Origin: Ehretia macrophylla
Taxonomy: Eukaryota; Streptophyta; Magnoliopsida; Boraginales; Ehretiaceae
Assembly: GCA_037974665.1 (NCBI GenBank)
Contig: CM075782.1
Coordinates: forward strand, 46,039,851 to 46,103,850
Reading direction: 5' to 3'
Length of the DNA: 64,000 nucleotides
The translations under genes and the position numbers were made by a program. Positions 21,821-35,024 of this stretch are shown here, piece by piece. The notes under the pieces are model-generated. The model had not been told where the DNA came from and did not search any database. It saw nothing but the letters and a program-made list of their open reading frames with translations. How positions within the stretch are numbered: the first letter of the stretch is position 1; the number at the start of each line of letters is the position of its first letter.

Positions 21821-23290
21821 TGTTGGATTATATGCCCTAAATGTCAATTTTAGGACATAATAATTATATTATTTATTTAATGTAGGTAGTTTATTTAAAT
21901 ATAATTAATTCGATTAATTATTTCAATAGAGTCCTTAGAATAATAGTTATAGATTCTATCCTTAAGAGTAAGGATATGAGTGATAGAATCTATATTCATA
22001 AATATATTCTAAAATAGTCCCCGATCATAGGATAAATTAATTGGGCATTAATTTATCCGAAAAGATCGGATTGCAGTCTACCATCCAAATAATATGAGAT
22101 ATTGATTTAGGCGATTAGCCTCATATCGTGAAAGTAGATGTATAAGTACTTGTTGAGAACAAGTGACTGAACATGACCGCTAATACAACGAATTTCATGG
22201 AATGGTCAATAATTCGTTGTATAGTGTAATGATGCAATTAGTCCTTAGACCTGAGACACCACGGTTATCTTATGTTAGGGATAACGTAATTTGCTAGTGC
22301 AATAAAGTTAGTCCTTATCAAGGATTGGATAATGTACTCAGTGGTTACGATCTATTCCGGCATGGAGATAGGTGTGTGTAAATACGGAATCTGTCAATTA
22401 GGGATCCTATGCGATCTATTAATCGACTAACTAGAAATCCTTCCCGAGGTAGAATAGTGGAAGTTGTTCCACGTATTATTCATAAGTTACTGATTAAATA
22501 GATTTAGACATATGATTGAGTAATAGAGTTTGACGACCCTATCCATGACTCTGACTCAATCGGGATAATTTAGACAGAATGAATTGATTGCATAATTATT
22601 ACTAAGGGTTCATAGAATTTCACTTCATCATTAGTTGCGTAGTCATGATATACTGCTAGGTATCATTCACGACTTGCGAGAATTAAATTAGAAGAGTTCT
22701 AATTAAATATTAATTGGATTAATATTATTTCGCTGCCAATTAATTATGAACCCGAGAGGTCACACACAAATAGAATTTGCAGGTTAATTGGATTAGAGAA
22801 AAGATTAAATTAATTTTAGGATCATCTTAATATTAATTTAACTGAGCTCGTAGTAACTTGATATTGATCTGGTTATTATGAGTTCAAGACTGGTCTGTTT
22901 AAGACTGGCCCATATGTGGCCCTAGGTCATGTATATTTCCTATATAATGTCATATTCTGACACAGGTTTAGCTAGCATAAAATCATAGTCAGAATAATAT
23001 GTAGGATTTCTCTAGAAAACCTAGTGGGTGGTGAAATCCAATTAAGGGTGTAGATTATGTGTGGATACTTTCGGAGGCTTCACAATTGGAGAGCTTCGGA
23101 TTGTTCAAATTCTGCAACAGATTCGTCACTGGAAAGGTAATCCATAAATCTTTAATGCGTAATTAATAGTTGATTATTTATGCATGTTTTAATCTACGTA
23201 ATTAGCCATGAACGAATGCATAAGTATTATTTGTTTCTGTTGCGTTTATTCTGATTATAAAATTCTAAATACCATGCACAATTTTCAACA
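21821..23290 (+). repeat. Copia 5' LTR
   Basis: Begins TGTTGGATTATATGCCC and ends TTTTCAACA. It aligns along its whole length with 39443-40913. Confidence 0.93.
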
Positions 23291-23291
23291 G

Positions 23292-23303
23292 TGGTATCAG
23301 AGC
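23292..23303 (+). other. Copia primer-binding site (initiator tRNA-Met)
   Basis: TGGTATCAGAGC, one base after the LTR, complementary to the 3' end of plant initiator tRNA-Met, which is the usual primer for Copia reverse transcription. Confidence 0.92.
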
Positions 23304-23687
23304 TACCGTTCATGCCTTTTACGTGGCTATTCGATTTTAGCACATAAATATATAGCAAAGTTAATAGTGTCAAATTAAATAGTTTGTGAAACTGTTGGAT
23401 TAGTAGATCTTGAATCTATTAATTTTTATGCCCATTTAATAAGATTAAATATAGCCCTAGAATTCTTCCCTAATCAATTTCATAAAATTGGTTTTATGGA
23501 ATTGTGTTTTTGTTTCATAAAAGTTGTTTTGAAACTATTTTTGATTTGATTTTGAAACTGTTTTAAAGTTTGTTTGAATATGTTTCAAAAAATCGGAAAA
23601 AAAAAAAATTTGTAAAGGTGTTTTACAATAATTTTGAATTCTGATTTATCTATAAAAAAAAAATTTACTCATTGTCTTCTTCATTAG

Positions 23688-24208
23688 CAGCGGCACCACC
23701 AAGGTGGTGTTGCCGCTGCCACGCTGCCATACCCAGATCTGAGCCGCAAGGAAGAGTCCTCGCGACTCAGATAGGCAGGTAGAGCCGCGAGGCTCACGCG
23801 ACTGAGGAGTCGCGAGGAGTCGTGCGACTTCGTGGCTTGCCGTGGCAAGGAGCAGCAGCGTGCTGCTCCTTACCGGAGCACGACGCGAGGAGCAGTCTGC
23901 TCCTCGCGTCATCACTGCTATCAACGATAGCAGCGAGCTGCTGTTGTCGCCGTGCAAGCAGCCGTAAGTGGCACCCACGGCTGCTGCTATGGTGGCAGTA
24001 GCCGTGGCTGCATGCTTGGTGTCTACCATGGCTGCAGGCGACATGCAAAAAGGGAAGAAGGGTGGGGAGTGGCGTTGTGGGGAAGAAAGAGAAAGAAGAA
24101 AAAAAGAAAAATGTTTTCAGATTTGGGTAGGGTTTTGAACCCGACCCGAATCTCAAATATTTGGTTTTCTGATTCGGGTAGGGCTTTGAACCCAACCCAA
24201 ATCTGAAA
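23688..24208. repeat. GC-rich series of hairpins in the Copia leader
   Basis: A GC-rich island in otherwise AT-rich DNA, built from consecutive inverted repeats. They are: 23688-23718 (loop AA); an outer stem CGCGACTC/GAGTCGCG (23761/23807) enclosing GAGCC-GCGA-GGCTC; 23847-23871 with 11-bp perfect arms; 23882-23910 with 14-bp perfect arms and a one-base loop; 23915-23933 with 8-bp arms; and 23975-24007. A further inverted pair TTTCAGATTTGGGT / ACCCAAATCTGAAA spans 24115-24208. Long frames here on both strands are compositional shadows. It lies between the primer site and the region where gag is expected. Confidence 0.85.
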
Positions 24209-26780
24209 TTGGTTGGATCCGTGTGTAGATCCAGGACCCAGTTCTAAACCCAAAGAGTTGGAGTGTTATTTTGTTTTAGTTTTTCTTTTACTTAATCTTT
24301 TGGGCTAATTGGGCTAAGTGAAGTCTTGGGCTATTTAGGATTCAAAAAAATAAAATAAGTGGGGACTTCTTTTATTATCTGAATTGGGCTATTGGCTTTG
24401 TAGACTTTGAATTGAATAAGTTGGACTTAGTTCATTTTCTAAAGATTGGGCTTTAAAGTCCAAGTTGCAACAAAATAGAGTTGAACTTTATTTTAATGTT
24501 TGGACTTAGTTTAAATTACTTGTTTGACAAATTAATTGAAGAAATCCAAATAATTTTTGACACTTTAAGTTAATAAATTGTTTATTAACTAATTAAATAT
24601 AATTTGATTATATTTATATTTTGTAAATATGAGATACTTATGGAGTAAATTTAATAAAAAGTTTATTAAATAGAATAAATTTAATAAAGAGTTTATTAAA
24701 TTGGAAAAATCTAATGTAAAGAGTTTATATTAGAACATTAATTGTACTATACTAGTAGTTAATTAATAAATTATTTATTAATTAATTACTTTAAATATAA
24801 TGAGATTATATTTATTTAAATATGAGATATTTAAGAATCCAAATTAATAAAGGTGTTTATTAATTGGATAAACCTAATATAATGAGATTATATTGGGAAG
24901 CTAATTGTGCTATATTTGTTGATTACTTTTCATTATTATTTGCTATGTTTATGGGTGATCATGGACTAGTTTTGTGTGAATGTATGGATGAATAAATGAA
25001 TGAATGAATGTCATTATTTAATTTATTTACCCATTTTGGGATTTATGCAATATTTTAAAATGGGGCTTGCATGCCTCTTATCCCCGTTTTAAATATGTAA
25101 AACCCTATTTCCATTTATGTATCCCCACTAGATTAGGAATCTATGTACATAAATGTAATGGAAGATCAAGATGAAGACATCAAGAGTTGGGGAGCCCAGT
25201 TCGCGAAAGGAGTTTTGTGAAGCCAAGGAAGAACAACCCATGAATTTTTCTTGGGGGGCTTTTATTTGATTTAGATATTCAACCCAGTGGCTCGGGTTGA
25301 TAAGTGCTCCTAGTCCATGATCATCCCATTTTATTTTATGCATTTATTTATTTATTTACGCAATAAATATATGATAAATGCATGTATGTTTCTGTTTTAT
25401 TTATGCGATAAATTAAAATTAGAAGCATGTGAAAAGTGAGACTTGAACCAAAGACCAGCAAACCTTCCCAAATTTAAATATTAAGTTAATAATGGTGTAG
25501 TCTTGAGAAGATTATATCATTATCTTCCGTTATCGTAGATTGGTTTATATGTTGGGCAAGTAACTAGTTGGGTATGGACACATAGAGGTTATTTATTTAT
25601 ATGTACATATGAGCTATGTCTATATAAGCATGAGATGTGAAAATTTTGGATTCTTACTGACAACCAAAAATCTATCATGTGAGGTGTCGGTATTGCATTG
25701 ATCCAAATTTCCAGGATAATGGGTTTAACTTAAACAATATTGGAGACAAAAAATCTATAATGTGAGGTCGAAAGGATTGGAGGCAAGAACAATTAGAATT
25801 TGTATGAGATACATTGAATAAGAAGTTATTCACATATTTGTTTTAACTTCACCAAAAATCTAAAATGTGAGGTGGGTTAAAGTGAATGGACCCCCAATTC
25901 CACTAAGAAAACACCTTATTGTTTTTTCGTTTTCCACTAGGGAAGTATGGGATTCAAAAAATTTAGTGGGGGTTACTGTTTGATTTAAAAGACCCAAATC
26001 AAATGGTTAATAATATATTTATTTAACATCTTTAGAAATTATTGCATACATAGAATATCGAATATGAACCCAACCTTTTATTTTGATTAGACTAAACTTC
26101 GATGACTAGCTCAATGTTTTGAGAATTGTTCTCAAGATTGAGAAAGTCATACACGTTCTAGATGCCCAAAATAAGTTGTCAAGCAAGAGAGCATGGATAA
26201 TGTATCCATCATTAATTACTTACAAGAGTTGTGGAGTAAATAAGATAGGACAACTAGGTATGAGATATCTAGTGGTAGATATGAGATATCTAGAAATTTG
26301 TTTCAAAGAATAACTGGAGGTATTGATTTGAGAGCATGTGTTCTTAAGATGAGTATCTTGAGTCCATGAGTTTATTCATGGTTTATCATATACAAACAAA
26401 TCTAATCCTTAGAGTCAATTCTTAATTCTTTCTTGTCATTCATAATGGATTTTTCCATGGGTATACATTTGACACAACCCTTGGAAATGAGAGTCATATA
26501 TCAAGGGTAGATCTGAAAAGTTGAAACTTGATTGGTAATTATTTCTACTACAAGAAAAGACAACTAGCAATAGAGGAAAACCCAAAGGACTTCAAAGAGT
26601 TTGAATAGGAATAGATGTCCTCTATAAATACATCTCGTCGTCTCGTTTACCCATCTGGGTGTTCATTAATTTTGGAATAATTGTTATTCATGTGTTTCAT
26701 TTATTTGGGAAATAAATGAGATGACACTAGTTAATTAATGAATAAAGTCTTATATGGATAATGACAGATAAACGAGTAAT
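24209..26780 (+). other. Copia internal region, gag not recognised
   Basis: About 2.6 kb of AT-rich sequence where gag should be. I see no convincing gag motif or zinc knuckle. A phrase around 26130 (EKVIHVLDAQNKL) loosely resembles the start of Copia gag proteins. The part is either very decayed or a largely non-coding leader. Confidence 0.4.
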
Positions 26781-26789
26781 ATGAGATAT

Positions 26790-27474
26790 TTAGAGATACT
26801 AATAACTCTAGATTATCGTGGCACTTATGATTAGGTCATAGAGGAGAAACAAGAATCACACAATTGGTGAATGAAGGACTGGTAAGCCCTTGAGGCCCCG
26901 GGACATTCCCCACACGTGAATCTTGTGTTCTTAAAAATGATCAAATCACCTTTTGTAGGACAAAGTCAAAGGACCACAAATATTTAGGGTTTTGTACATA
27001 GGGATGTACATGGGCCATTTGGTGAAATAGCCCAATAAGGATTTTAGCTACCTTACATATACTTATGATTGTCATAAGTGTATATCTGAACCGTTTGAAG
27101 CATTCAAAAAATTCATAATAAAAGTAGTAAATCAAAACTAAAAATGAGAAGTAAGTCTCAATGATGAGATCATGGAAAGTTCTTAGCTTCAATTTTTGAT
27201 AGTATCTCAAAGGAAAATAACATAGTTATTTCATTGACTCATTCTGGTACTCTGATGCTTGATGAAGTGTTGGAGAGAATGAATTGGACCTTGTTGGACA
27301 TGGTCTGTAATTGATAAACTATGTTGAATTATAACTTAGCCTGTGAGGCTATATTCTCCTTATAGCAGTCCATCTCTTGGATAAGTTCACTTCCAAATTA
27401 ATCTTAAGTACTTCATATAGGATATGAAATAAAAGGATACCTAGTCTTAAGGTGTTAAGAATGAGGGCTATCCT
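26790..27474 (+). pseudogene. Copia integrase region (fossil)
   Basis: Pieces in more than one frame match the GAG-pre-integrase domain (a SWHL...LGHRGETRITQLV-like stretch) and the integrase core towards its end (LTHSGTLMLDEVLERMN, compare LTPPGTPQLNGVSERRN). It is cut by the Gypsy insertion. Confidence 0.8.
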
Positions 27475-29959
27475 TGTGACGCCCGAGCTTTTTGCCTGCA
27501 TTCACTTACTGTTGCATCCATTATTTGAGCATTTAATTATGTGTTTTACTTGTTGTCTTTCTTAGTTACTATTCATTCCATTTTTTTTAAACTGCATTAT
27601 ATTAATGAATTAGTATTTTTATTAAATCATATTAATTATAGTAAGAATGGGAAAAATATAAAATTGAGCTAGGAGCGATAGGAGCCTTCATCTAGAAGAT
27701 GGTTTAGTGGACTAATGAATAATGTTACGTAACATAACTTAGTGTTTTAATTAGCTAGAATTTATTTTGCACCTTAGGCTCGTTTTAAAGTTAACAACGT
27801 TCACTTTAGGAAGCCTCTTAAGCACCAACTTGACCCTACATTTTATATAACTCAAAATACACCTCTTAACTCATAAAAACAAAAACAAAACAAAAAAAAC
27901 AAGCTGAATTTCACTGTGCTGAACCCGATAGCAGCTAGAGAGGAAAATGAGTGATTTTTCATTTTCAAATCTTCAAACCAAGCCAAGCTAAGCCAAGCTA
28001 GAAGCAAGTAGTTTAGGGTGTTTACAAGCCTTCCGAGAGTTCCTACGAGCATTGGTGAGGGTTTTCATGCTTATTTGCGCATTTTAATATTGTTGCTCAT
28101 TTCTTGATTTGTTAGAAATACTATCAAATGCTATTGCAAAGCTTATCTATGCTATTACACCTTGTATATAAGTACTAGAGAACACATTTAAGCCGTTGGT
28201 TCGCATTTTAAACGGTAGAAATCAATGGTTGATTCGTGGGGGTGAATAGTGACAGAATTTCTAGGGTTTTGAGTAATTGTGCGTATTAGCTTGATTTAAT
28301 GCTTCTAATAGATGCCTTAGGTGCTAATGAAGGTAGTCTAATAGTCCCGTACAGTCAAATTGCTCTAAACTTGCATAGAGCGTGAATTAGCTAACTTTAA
28401 CAAAAGGGTTTTGGGGTTAATGCTAATCTGGATGGATTCGGGCTTCACATTTGGTATTCTTAGGCTACCTAGGTGCTATAAAAGCTTTGCTAACCCTTGT
28501 TTGAGTCCCGGTTGAGGTATGTGTAGTTCAATGCTATAAGAGAAAAATTGGGACTTTCGGGGTAATTGTGGGTAATTGAATGTATTTGAGGGTTATAGGG
28601 GTACCTTACGGATTAGTTAGAAGATTGGTATTGTTTCCCCTTGAATTTGGAAACATTAACTTGAGTTTGGAAGGAAAACGGATTGAATAACAAAGGGGTT
28701 TAAGGGTAAATTCGATTGTCTCTCGCATCTAAAACCTTGGCATGACTCTTTATATGTTTAAATGTGGTTTCAAGTTGTTTCGGAGCTTTTGACATAATTC
28801 TATAGATATCTTGAATATGCTCCTTGTAAAATTGCTTAATTGCTTGTATAAACTTCTTCTATTCTAACTGTTCCGAGGTCAACCTACTTTATTGATCCTC
28901 CTATGTGTTATTGCTTATATTGTTGATATTGACTTTCCATTGTTAAATGCATTGCATAGTGGTTGCGCAACCATAGTGTCAGGGGCGATTATGTTGAATA
29001 TCGGTTGGGCGACAGAGGGCTTGCCAGAGGATATTCAAACTCCGTACCCTATTCCCTCACTCCCCTGGTCCGGAGATTGCCAGGGGGTGTTGGGTTGTAG
29101 GATTATTGGGGTACATACGGAGTACACCCATTGGAGTGTTTGGGGTTATGCCGGTTTATCGTGATCGAGATCGTGGTTCGTGGATCGTGAATGAAGATCA
29201 AGTGAAGATTGGAGTGTTGGGGATAAGTGTAATGTATCCTTTTAGTGTGTGGTTACTTAAGCTATTGTTATTTCTTGAATGGTTTAATTGCTATTATTGT
29301 TTAACTGTATTACCTATTGCATTGCACACCCCGGGAGACTTTATCCATCACTGGGCAACAGTGGTTGCTCATACCTCGATATATGTTTCAGGAAGTGCTG
29401 AGGGTGATCCCCAGCTAGTTGAGGTGATAGTGGAAGAGGAAGAAGTACAGGCAGAGCCTTTGCCCTAGTTGTTGTGTATTTGTTGTCTGAGGTGGATGTG
29501 CTTTCTTGTTACTATAAGGCGTAATTGTATTGCTATATTATGTTCTATTTTGTGGCCTAAGGGCTATGTAAATTCTTGTAGTTACAATTTGAAAGATAGT
29601 TAGTTGTAGAGATAGATTTGAGAATCCATGGTTTGTAATAACTATGTTCTATTTCTAGTTACTTGCATGCTTGGTTTCAACTCCTAGGAATGTTCCAATG
29701 TTATTTTAGAATGACATGATAAACGGTTTTATGAAGAAGTTAAGTTGGTTGCATGCTTGTGTGATTTTGAACTGTTGTATGCTTCAAGGCTCGGATGGCC
29801 TTGAACCTTTGAACTTTAGTTATAAAAGCTTGTCTTGTTGTATTGTGGCTTTATTTGAGTGATTACAGGTTTTCAGAATGTCCACGGTAGAGAGGAGACT
29901 CTATCCGTGTGTTAGGTCCAGACTTAACCTTTAGCGTAGGGTTGGATCGGGGCGTGACA
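27475..29959 (+). repeat. Gypsy 5' LTR
   Basis: About 2485 bases, TGTGACGCCCGAGC to GGGGCGTGACA. Frames within it (for example near 28.9-29.5 kb) recur in the 3' LTR at 36.4-37.0 kb and are not genes. Confidence 0.94.
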
Positions 29960-29965
29960 TTTAGG

Positions 29966-29977
29966 TGGTATCAGAGC
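29966..29977 (+). other. Gypsy primer-binding site (initiator tRNA-Met)
   Basis: TGGTATCAGAGC, six bases beyond the LTR end, the usual position for this clade. Confidence 0.92.
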
Positions 29978-30329
29978 TTATAGATGCATGAAGCCGGGTT
30001 AATTTTCTCGGTCTGTGGGTATGAGTCTATTGAGTTAATGTGTGATTATGTGAATAAATGTTTCCTTGAATGGCTAAGAGAAAGATTGAATGACTGAGCA
30101 CATGCTAGCATGAAAGCGAGAATGTGAAAGGTCTTATTTGAGTTATTGTGTAAAAGTGGAAAGTTAAGAATAGAATGTATGACTAATCGTTTTACTTGTA
30201 TCTTTAATATGTAAAGTGTTGTATGACCCTATGTGCGATCTTATGTTAACTTATTTGAACTTGTTCTTATGTGATTTAACTGTGAATTATACAAATGCTT
30301 GTCATAATACTTTGCATTCTAGTTATCTG

Positions 30330-31480
30330 GAATGGGACCCCGTCATCAAACTGAGAATCAGAATGTTGATAGAGAACCGGATGAGATTCCCAGGCAGGAA
30401 GCAGGTGTAGCAGAGAATGCACCACCACAGGGACCAGAACCCAGCACTGCACAGATTCTGGCTACTATGGCTACTGCTATGAATACCATTGCCCAGTTCG
30501 TAACTCAGCAGGGTTAGACAGGGCTGCCAGAGGTAATCAGGCTACTAGAGCCGAGGGTAGTAGTGCTACTGGAGTTAACTTGTATGACATATTCTTAGAT
30601 CACGGGGCCTACAGCTTCTTTGGAGAACCTGATGATATGAAAGCTGAATTGTGGTTGAGGAAGTTTGAAAGAGTGGCTGCAATACTTGAGTGCAGTGATG
30701 ATAGGAAGATTACATATGCCACATTCCTTCTGGAGGGTGACGCCGAAGAGTGGTGGCATATTATTAGCGAGAAATGGGAAGCCGAGAGGGTTCATCATTC
30801 GTAGGCTGACTTCGTCTTTGAATTCCCAGATAAATATATATCAGTGGTTGCCCGTGAGAGATGTCAAGTAGAGTTCATAGCTTTGAAGCAGGGAAATATG
30901 ACAGTAGATCAATATGAGGCTACTTTCACTAGGCTCTCCCGTTATGTGTCGGCCTTGGTACAGCCAGAGGACATGAAAATACAGAGCTTTATCATGGGGT
31001 TGAGAAATGATATTATGCTAAATCTGTCTAGGAATGATTTTCCTAATTATACTGCAGTGGTCAGAGCCGCCTCGAGATATGAAAAGTGCAAGGCAGACGT
31101 GTTGGCCAAGACTAGTCAATCGAGTAAGCGGCAGTTCCAGACTCAGAGTTAGGGGTACCAGAGACAGACTATTTCAGTTAGGCAGAGTCCACAGACGAGG
31201 CAGACTCAGAGTTATACAGGGCCTACTCAAACTCAGGCACGGCCAGTTCAGATTCAGACTCAGAGTCAATCTCGTCCAGTGGTATCTCGTTCGCAGCAGG
31301 GTAGTTCAGCTACCTCTACTTTCAGAGCTCCTTCGGGAGGCACTGCTCTAAGACGTCACCAGTAGTGCAGCTTCTGTCAGCGTCAGGGTCATACTGAGGA
31401 GGTTTGTTGGAGGAAACAGAACATGTGTACATGCTGTGGGAGTGATCAGCACAGAGTGAAAGATTGTCTGAAATACAAGA
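30330..31480 (+). pseudogene. Gypsy gag region (fossil)
   Basis: Capsid-type retrotransposon gag motifs (MKAELWLRKFERVAA, TYATFLLEGDAEEWW, VDQYEATFTRLSRYV) are followed by a Q/S-rich stretch. Two CCHC zinc knuckles follow, around CSFCQRQGHTEEVC and CTCCGSDQHRVKDC. Broken. Confidence 0.92.
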
Positions 31481-31559
31481 TCACCAGGGGTAAGACATCG
31501 GCTCAGAATTCTCATACCAGGGCACTAGCTGCCGCACCAGCACCGCGAGGTCTGGCCCG

Positions 31560-32100
31560 TGTATTTGCTTTGGATGTAGAGGAGCTTCTAGATATGACGG
31601 CTATAGTAGAAGGTACTTTTCTTCTCAATGATCAATCAATTAAGGTTTTAATTGACTCTGGAGCCACTCATTCATTTATTACTCCTACTTGTGCACAAAA
31701 TGCTAAACTGAAACATGATAAACTGTTGCATGAGATTGTGATCTATACTCCTATGGGTCCGAAGTTTGTTACTAGATCTATTTGCAGAGCATGTAATATT
31801 TTTATTGAGGGTCGTGTTTTTCCGGCTAATTTGATTATTCTACCCTTCAATGACTTTGAAATTATCTTGGGGATGGATTGGTTGGGGAGTTATTATGCAC
31901 AGCTTGACTATAGAAAGAAAATTGTGAGGTTAGAAATGCCTGACCAGCCTATAATTGAAATAATTGGTAGTAGAAAATCAATTGGGACTCCTATTATTTC
32001 TTCTATTAGAGCATCTAAACTATTGAGCAAGGGTTGTGAGACTTATCTTGCATATTTTATTAATCAACCAGTGGATCAATTGAACCTGAATGATGTACCT
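31560..32100 (+). pseudogene. Gypsy protease region (fossil)
   Basis: Aspartic protease signature VLIDSGATHSFI near 31648 and the later ILGMDWLGSY typical of the family. Confidence 0.92.
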
Positions 32101-32169
32101 GTCGTGAGAGAGTTTCGGGGGTCTTTCCTGAGGAATTACCTAGTTTACCGCCTGATAGAGAGATATAGT

Positions 32170-33430
32170 TCATGATTGGCTTATTACCGGGGACTACACC
32201 TATCTCTAGGACTCCGTATAGAATGGCTCCGCCCGAATTGCATGAATTGAAAGTTCAATTGCAAGGCTTGCTTGAGAAGGGATTCATTCAGCCGAGTTCG
32301 TCACCTTGGGGTGCACCGGTTCTATTTGTTAAGAAGAAATATGGATCTCTTCGCTTATGCATTGATTGTCGGGGTCTTAATTAGGTGACTATCAAAAACA
32401 AATATCCTTTGCCTTTAATTGAAGAGTTATTTGATCAATTGCAAGGTGCCAAGGTATTTTCCAAATTCGATCTAAGGCAGGGCTATTATCAGTTGAGGAT
32501 TAAGAAAGATGATGTTCCTAAAACTGCTTTTAGAACTCGTTATGGCCATTATGAGTTTGTTGTCTTACCGTTTGGCCTAACTAATGCTCCTGCCGTATTC
32601 ATGGATTTAATGCAGAGGGTATTCAGTCCTTATTTGGACCAATTTCTGGTTATCTTTATTGATGATATTCTTGTCTATTCTAAATATGAGGCAAAACATG
32701 AACAGTATCTCAGAATTGTGTTACAGACTCTTCAAGAGCATCAGTTGTTTGCAAAATTCAGCAAATGTGTGCTTAAGCAAGTTGCTTTTCTTGGTCACAT
32801 TATCTCGCGGGATGGTATTTCTGTTGATCCAGCAAAGATTGAAGTTGTGTTATATTGGAAACGGCCAGAAACGGTTATAGAGATTCGTAGCTTCCTTGGT
32901 TTAGCTGGGTATTATCGGAGATTCATCAAGGATTTCTCTAAAATTGTAGGGCCTTTAACTCAGCTTACCCAGAAGAAAACAGTATTTGACTGGAATGATA
33001 AATGTGAGGCCAGCTTCCAGAAATTGAAGAAGAGATTGACTATGACTTCTATTCTTACTTTACCTGAAGGTTATGATAATCTGGTGATCTATAATGATGC
33101 TTCGAATGAGGGTCTGGGCTGCGTATTAATGCAGAATGGAAAGGTTATTGCTTATGCTTCCAGGAAACTGAAACCTTATGAACTCAATTATCCGATGCAT
33201 GATCTTGAGCTCGCAGCTATCATTCTTGCATTAAAGAAATGGCATCATTATCTCTGAGGTAACAAGTTTGAAATCTCTATAGATCACAAGAGTTTGAAAT
33301 ATCTCTTTTCTCAGAAAAAGTTGAATATGAGGCAGAGGCGTTGGTTGAAGTTGCTTGAGGATTATAATTGTACCATCAATTATCTGCTAGGTAAGGCTAA
33401 TATTGTTGCTGATGCTTTAAGCCGAAAGGC
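32170..33430 (+). pseudogene. Gypsy reverse transcriptase and RNase H region (fossil)
   Basis: Reverse transcriptase motifs [28 protein letters not shown] and [12 protein letters not shown] (catalytic YxDD variant F-I-D-D) are visible. The RNase H signature [13 protein letters not shown] and [18 protein letters not shown] follow. Confidence 0.94.
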
Positions 33431-33579
33431 TACAGTTGCCAGTTTAATCATCAAGAATTGGGAATTCATGGAAAAACTATACTTATGGAAGCCTAATACT
33501 TCAAATTATAGTATTCAATTCGCAAGTCTGTAGATTCAATCTCTATTATTATCCAGGATTCGAGAAGCTCAACATGCTG

Positions 33580-35000
33580 ATCCTCAATTGTTAAATGTCT
33601 TAGAGAAGTCAAAAAGGGGAGAGTCGGATTTCAATTTGCATGATGATGGCATTCTCAAATTCAAAGGTAGAATCTGTATTCCGAGTGAGCCAACTCTAAA
33701 GATGGATATTCTTGCTGAGGCACACAGTTCTAAGTATACTATCCATCCAGGCAGTACAAAGATGTATAAAGATTTGAAGCAGAACTTCTGGTGAAACAAT
33801 ATGAAGAGATAAATTGCCGACTATGTGGCTAGATGTCTTACTTGTCAGAAGGTTAAAGCCGAACATCAGAGACCGGCAGGGTTGTTGCAGCCGTTGGCCA
33901 TTCCTGTTTGGAAATGGGATCACATTACCATGGATTTCGTCTCTGATTTGCCGAGGTCTTCGAAGGGTAATGACTCAGTTTGGGTTGTTGTTGATAGATT
34001 GACCAAGACTTCTCATTTCATTGCTAAAAAGAAGACTGATTCTCTTGATAAGCTAGCAGAGTTGTATATTGAGAATGTTGTCAGACTTCATGGGATTCCA
34101 AAGAGTATTATGTCAGATAGAGATCCCCGATTTATATCTCAGTTCTGGCAGAAGATTTAGAAAGCTTTGGGCACGACTTTGAGTTTTAGTACAGTTTATC
34201 ATCCTCAGACAGATGGTCAATCTGAGAGAACTATCTTAATACTCGAGGATATGTTACGAACTTGTATTCTGGACTTCGGTAAGAGTTGGGAGAAGTATTT
34301 GCCATTCGCAGAGTTTGCCTACAACAATAGTTATCAAGCTACTATTGGTATGGCACCTTATGAGGCACTTTATGGGCATAAATGCCGGTCTCCTCTCTAC
34401 TGGGATGAAGTTGATGAGATGAAGACTATCGACCCTACTCTTTTACCTGAGATGAACGGAATGATTGATCATGTGCAATTTATCAAAAAAAGAATGCTTA
34501 CAGCACAGAGTCGACAAAAGAGTTATGCAGATAGACACCGTCGTGATATGAAATTTGCCGTAGGTGATCGGGTATTTCTGAAAATTTCTTCTCGCAAGGG
34601 TTTGATTTGGCATGGTAAAGGAGGTAAGCTCAGTCCTCGTTTTATGGGACCGTTTGAAATAACTGAAACCATTGGTAAATTGTCTTATCGTCTAGCTTTA
34701 CCTCCTAGCCTGGGCAGAATTCATGATATCTTCCATGTATCTACGCTACGGAAGTATCAACCAGATCGTTCTCACATACTTGAGCCAGAGCCGCTAGAGA
34801 TCAGTGAGACTTTGACGTACACTGAGAAACCTCTTCGGATTGTCGATCAGAAAGTTCAGGAGATGAGAAATAAAAGCATTCCGATGGTTAAAGTTTGGTG
34901 GGATCATCACGGGTTAAAGGATGTTACATGGGAGAGAGAGGATCAGATACGAGATCGCTATCCAGAGTTATTCGCCGGATCATGTAAGAATTGCATCGGC
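33580..35000 (+). pseudogene. Gypsy integrase and chromodomain-like tail (fossil)
   Basis: Integrase zinc-finger part (HPGSTKMYKDLKQNFW, CLTCQKVKAEHQRPAGLL), core ([36 protein letters not shown]) and C-terminal [15 protein letters not shown]. The end ([20 protein letters not shown]) matches the chromodomain-type tail of Tekay/Del elements, which is thought to guide insertion into heterochromatin. Confidence 0.93.
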
Positions 35001-35024
35001 GCAATTAGTTTAAGGGGGAGAGGA

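Noticed and set aside
23646-24253. Several long overlapping frames on both strands, Ala/Ser-rich.
   Set aside because: Produced by the GC-rich inverted repeats; no family resemblance and present on both strands at once.
28892-29468. Plus-strand frames in the Gypsy 5' LTR, repeated at 36408-36986.
   Set aside because: They lie wholly inside both LTRs and are not part of gag or pol; the 3' copy shows the same non-gene frame.
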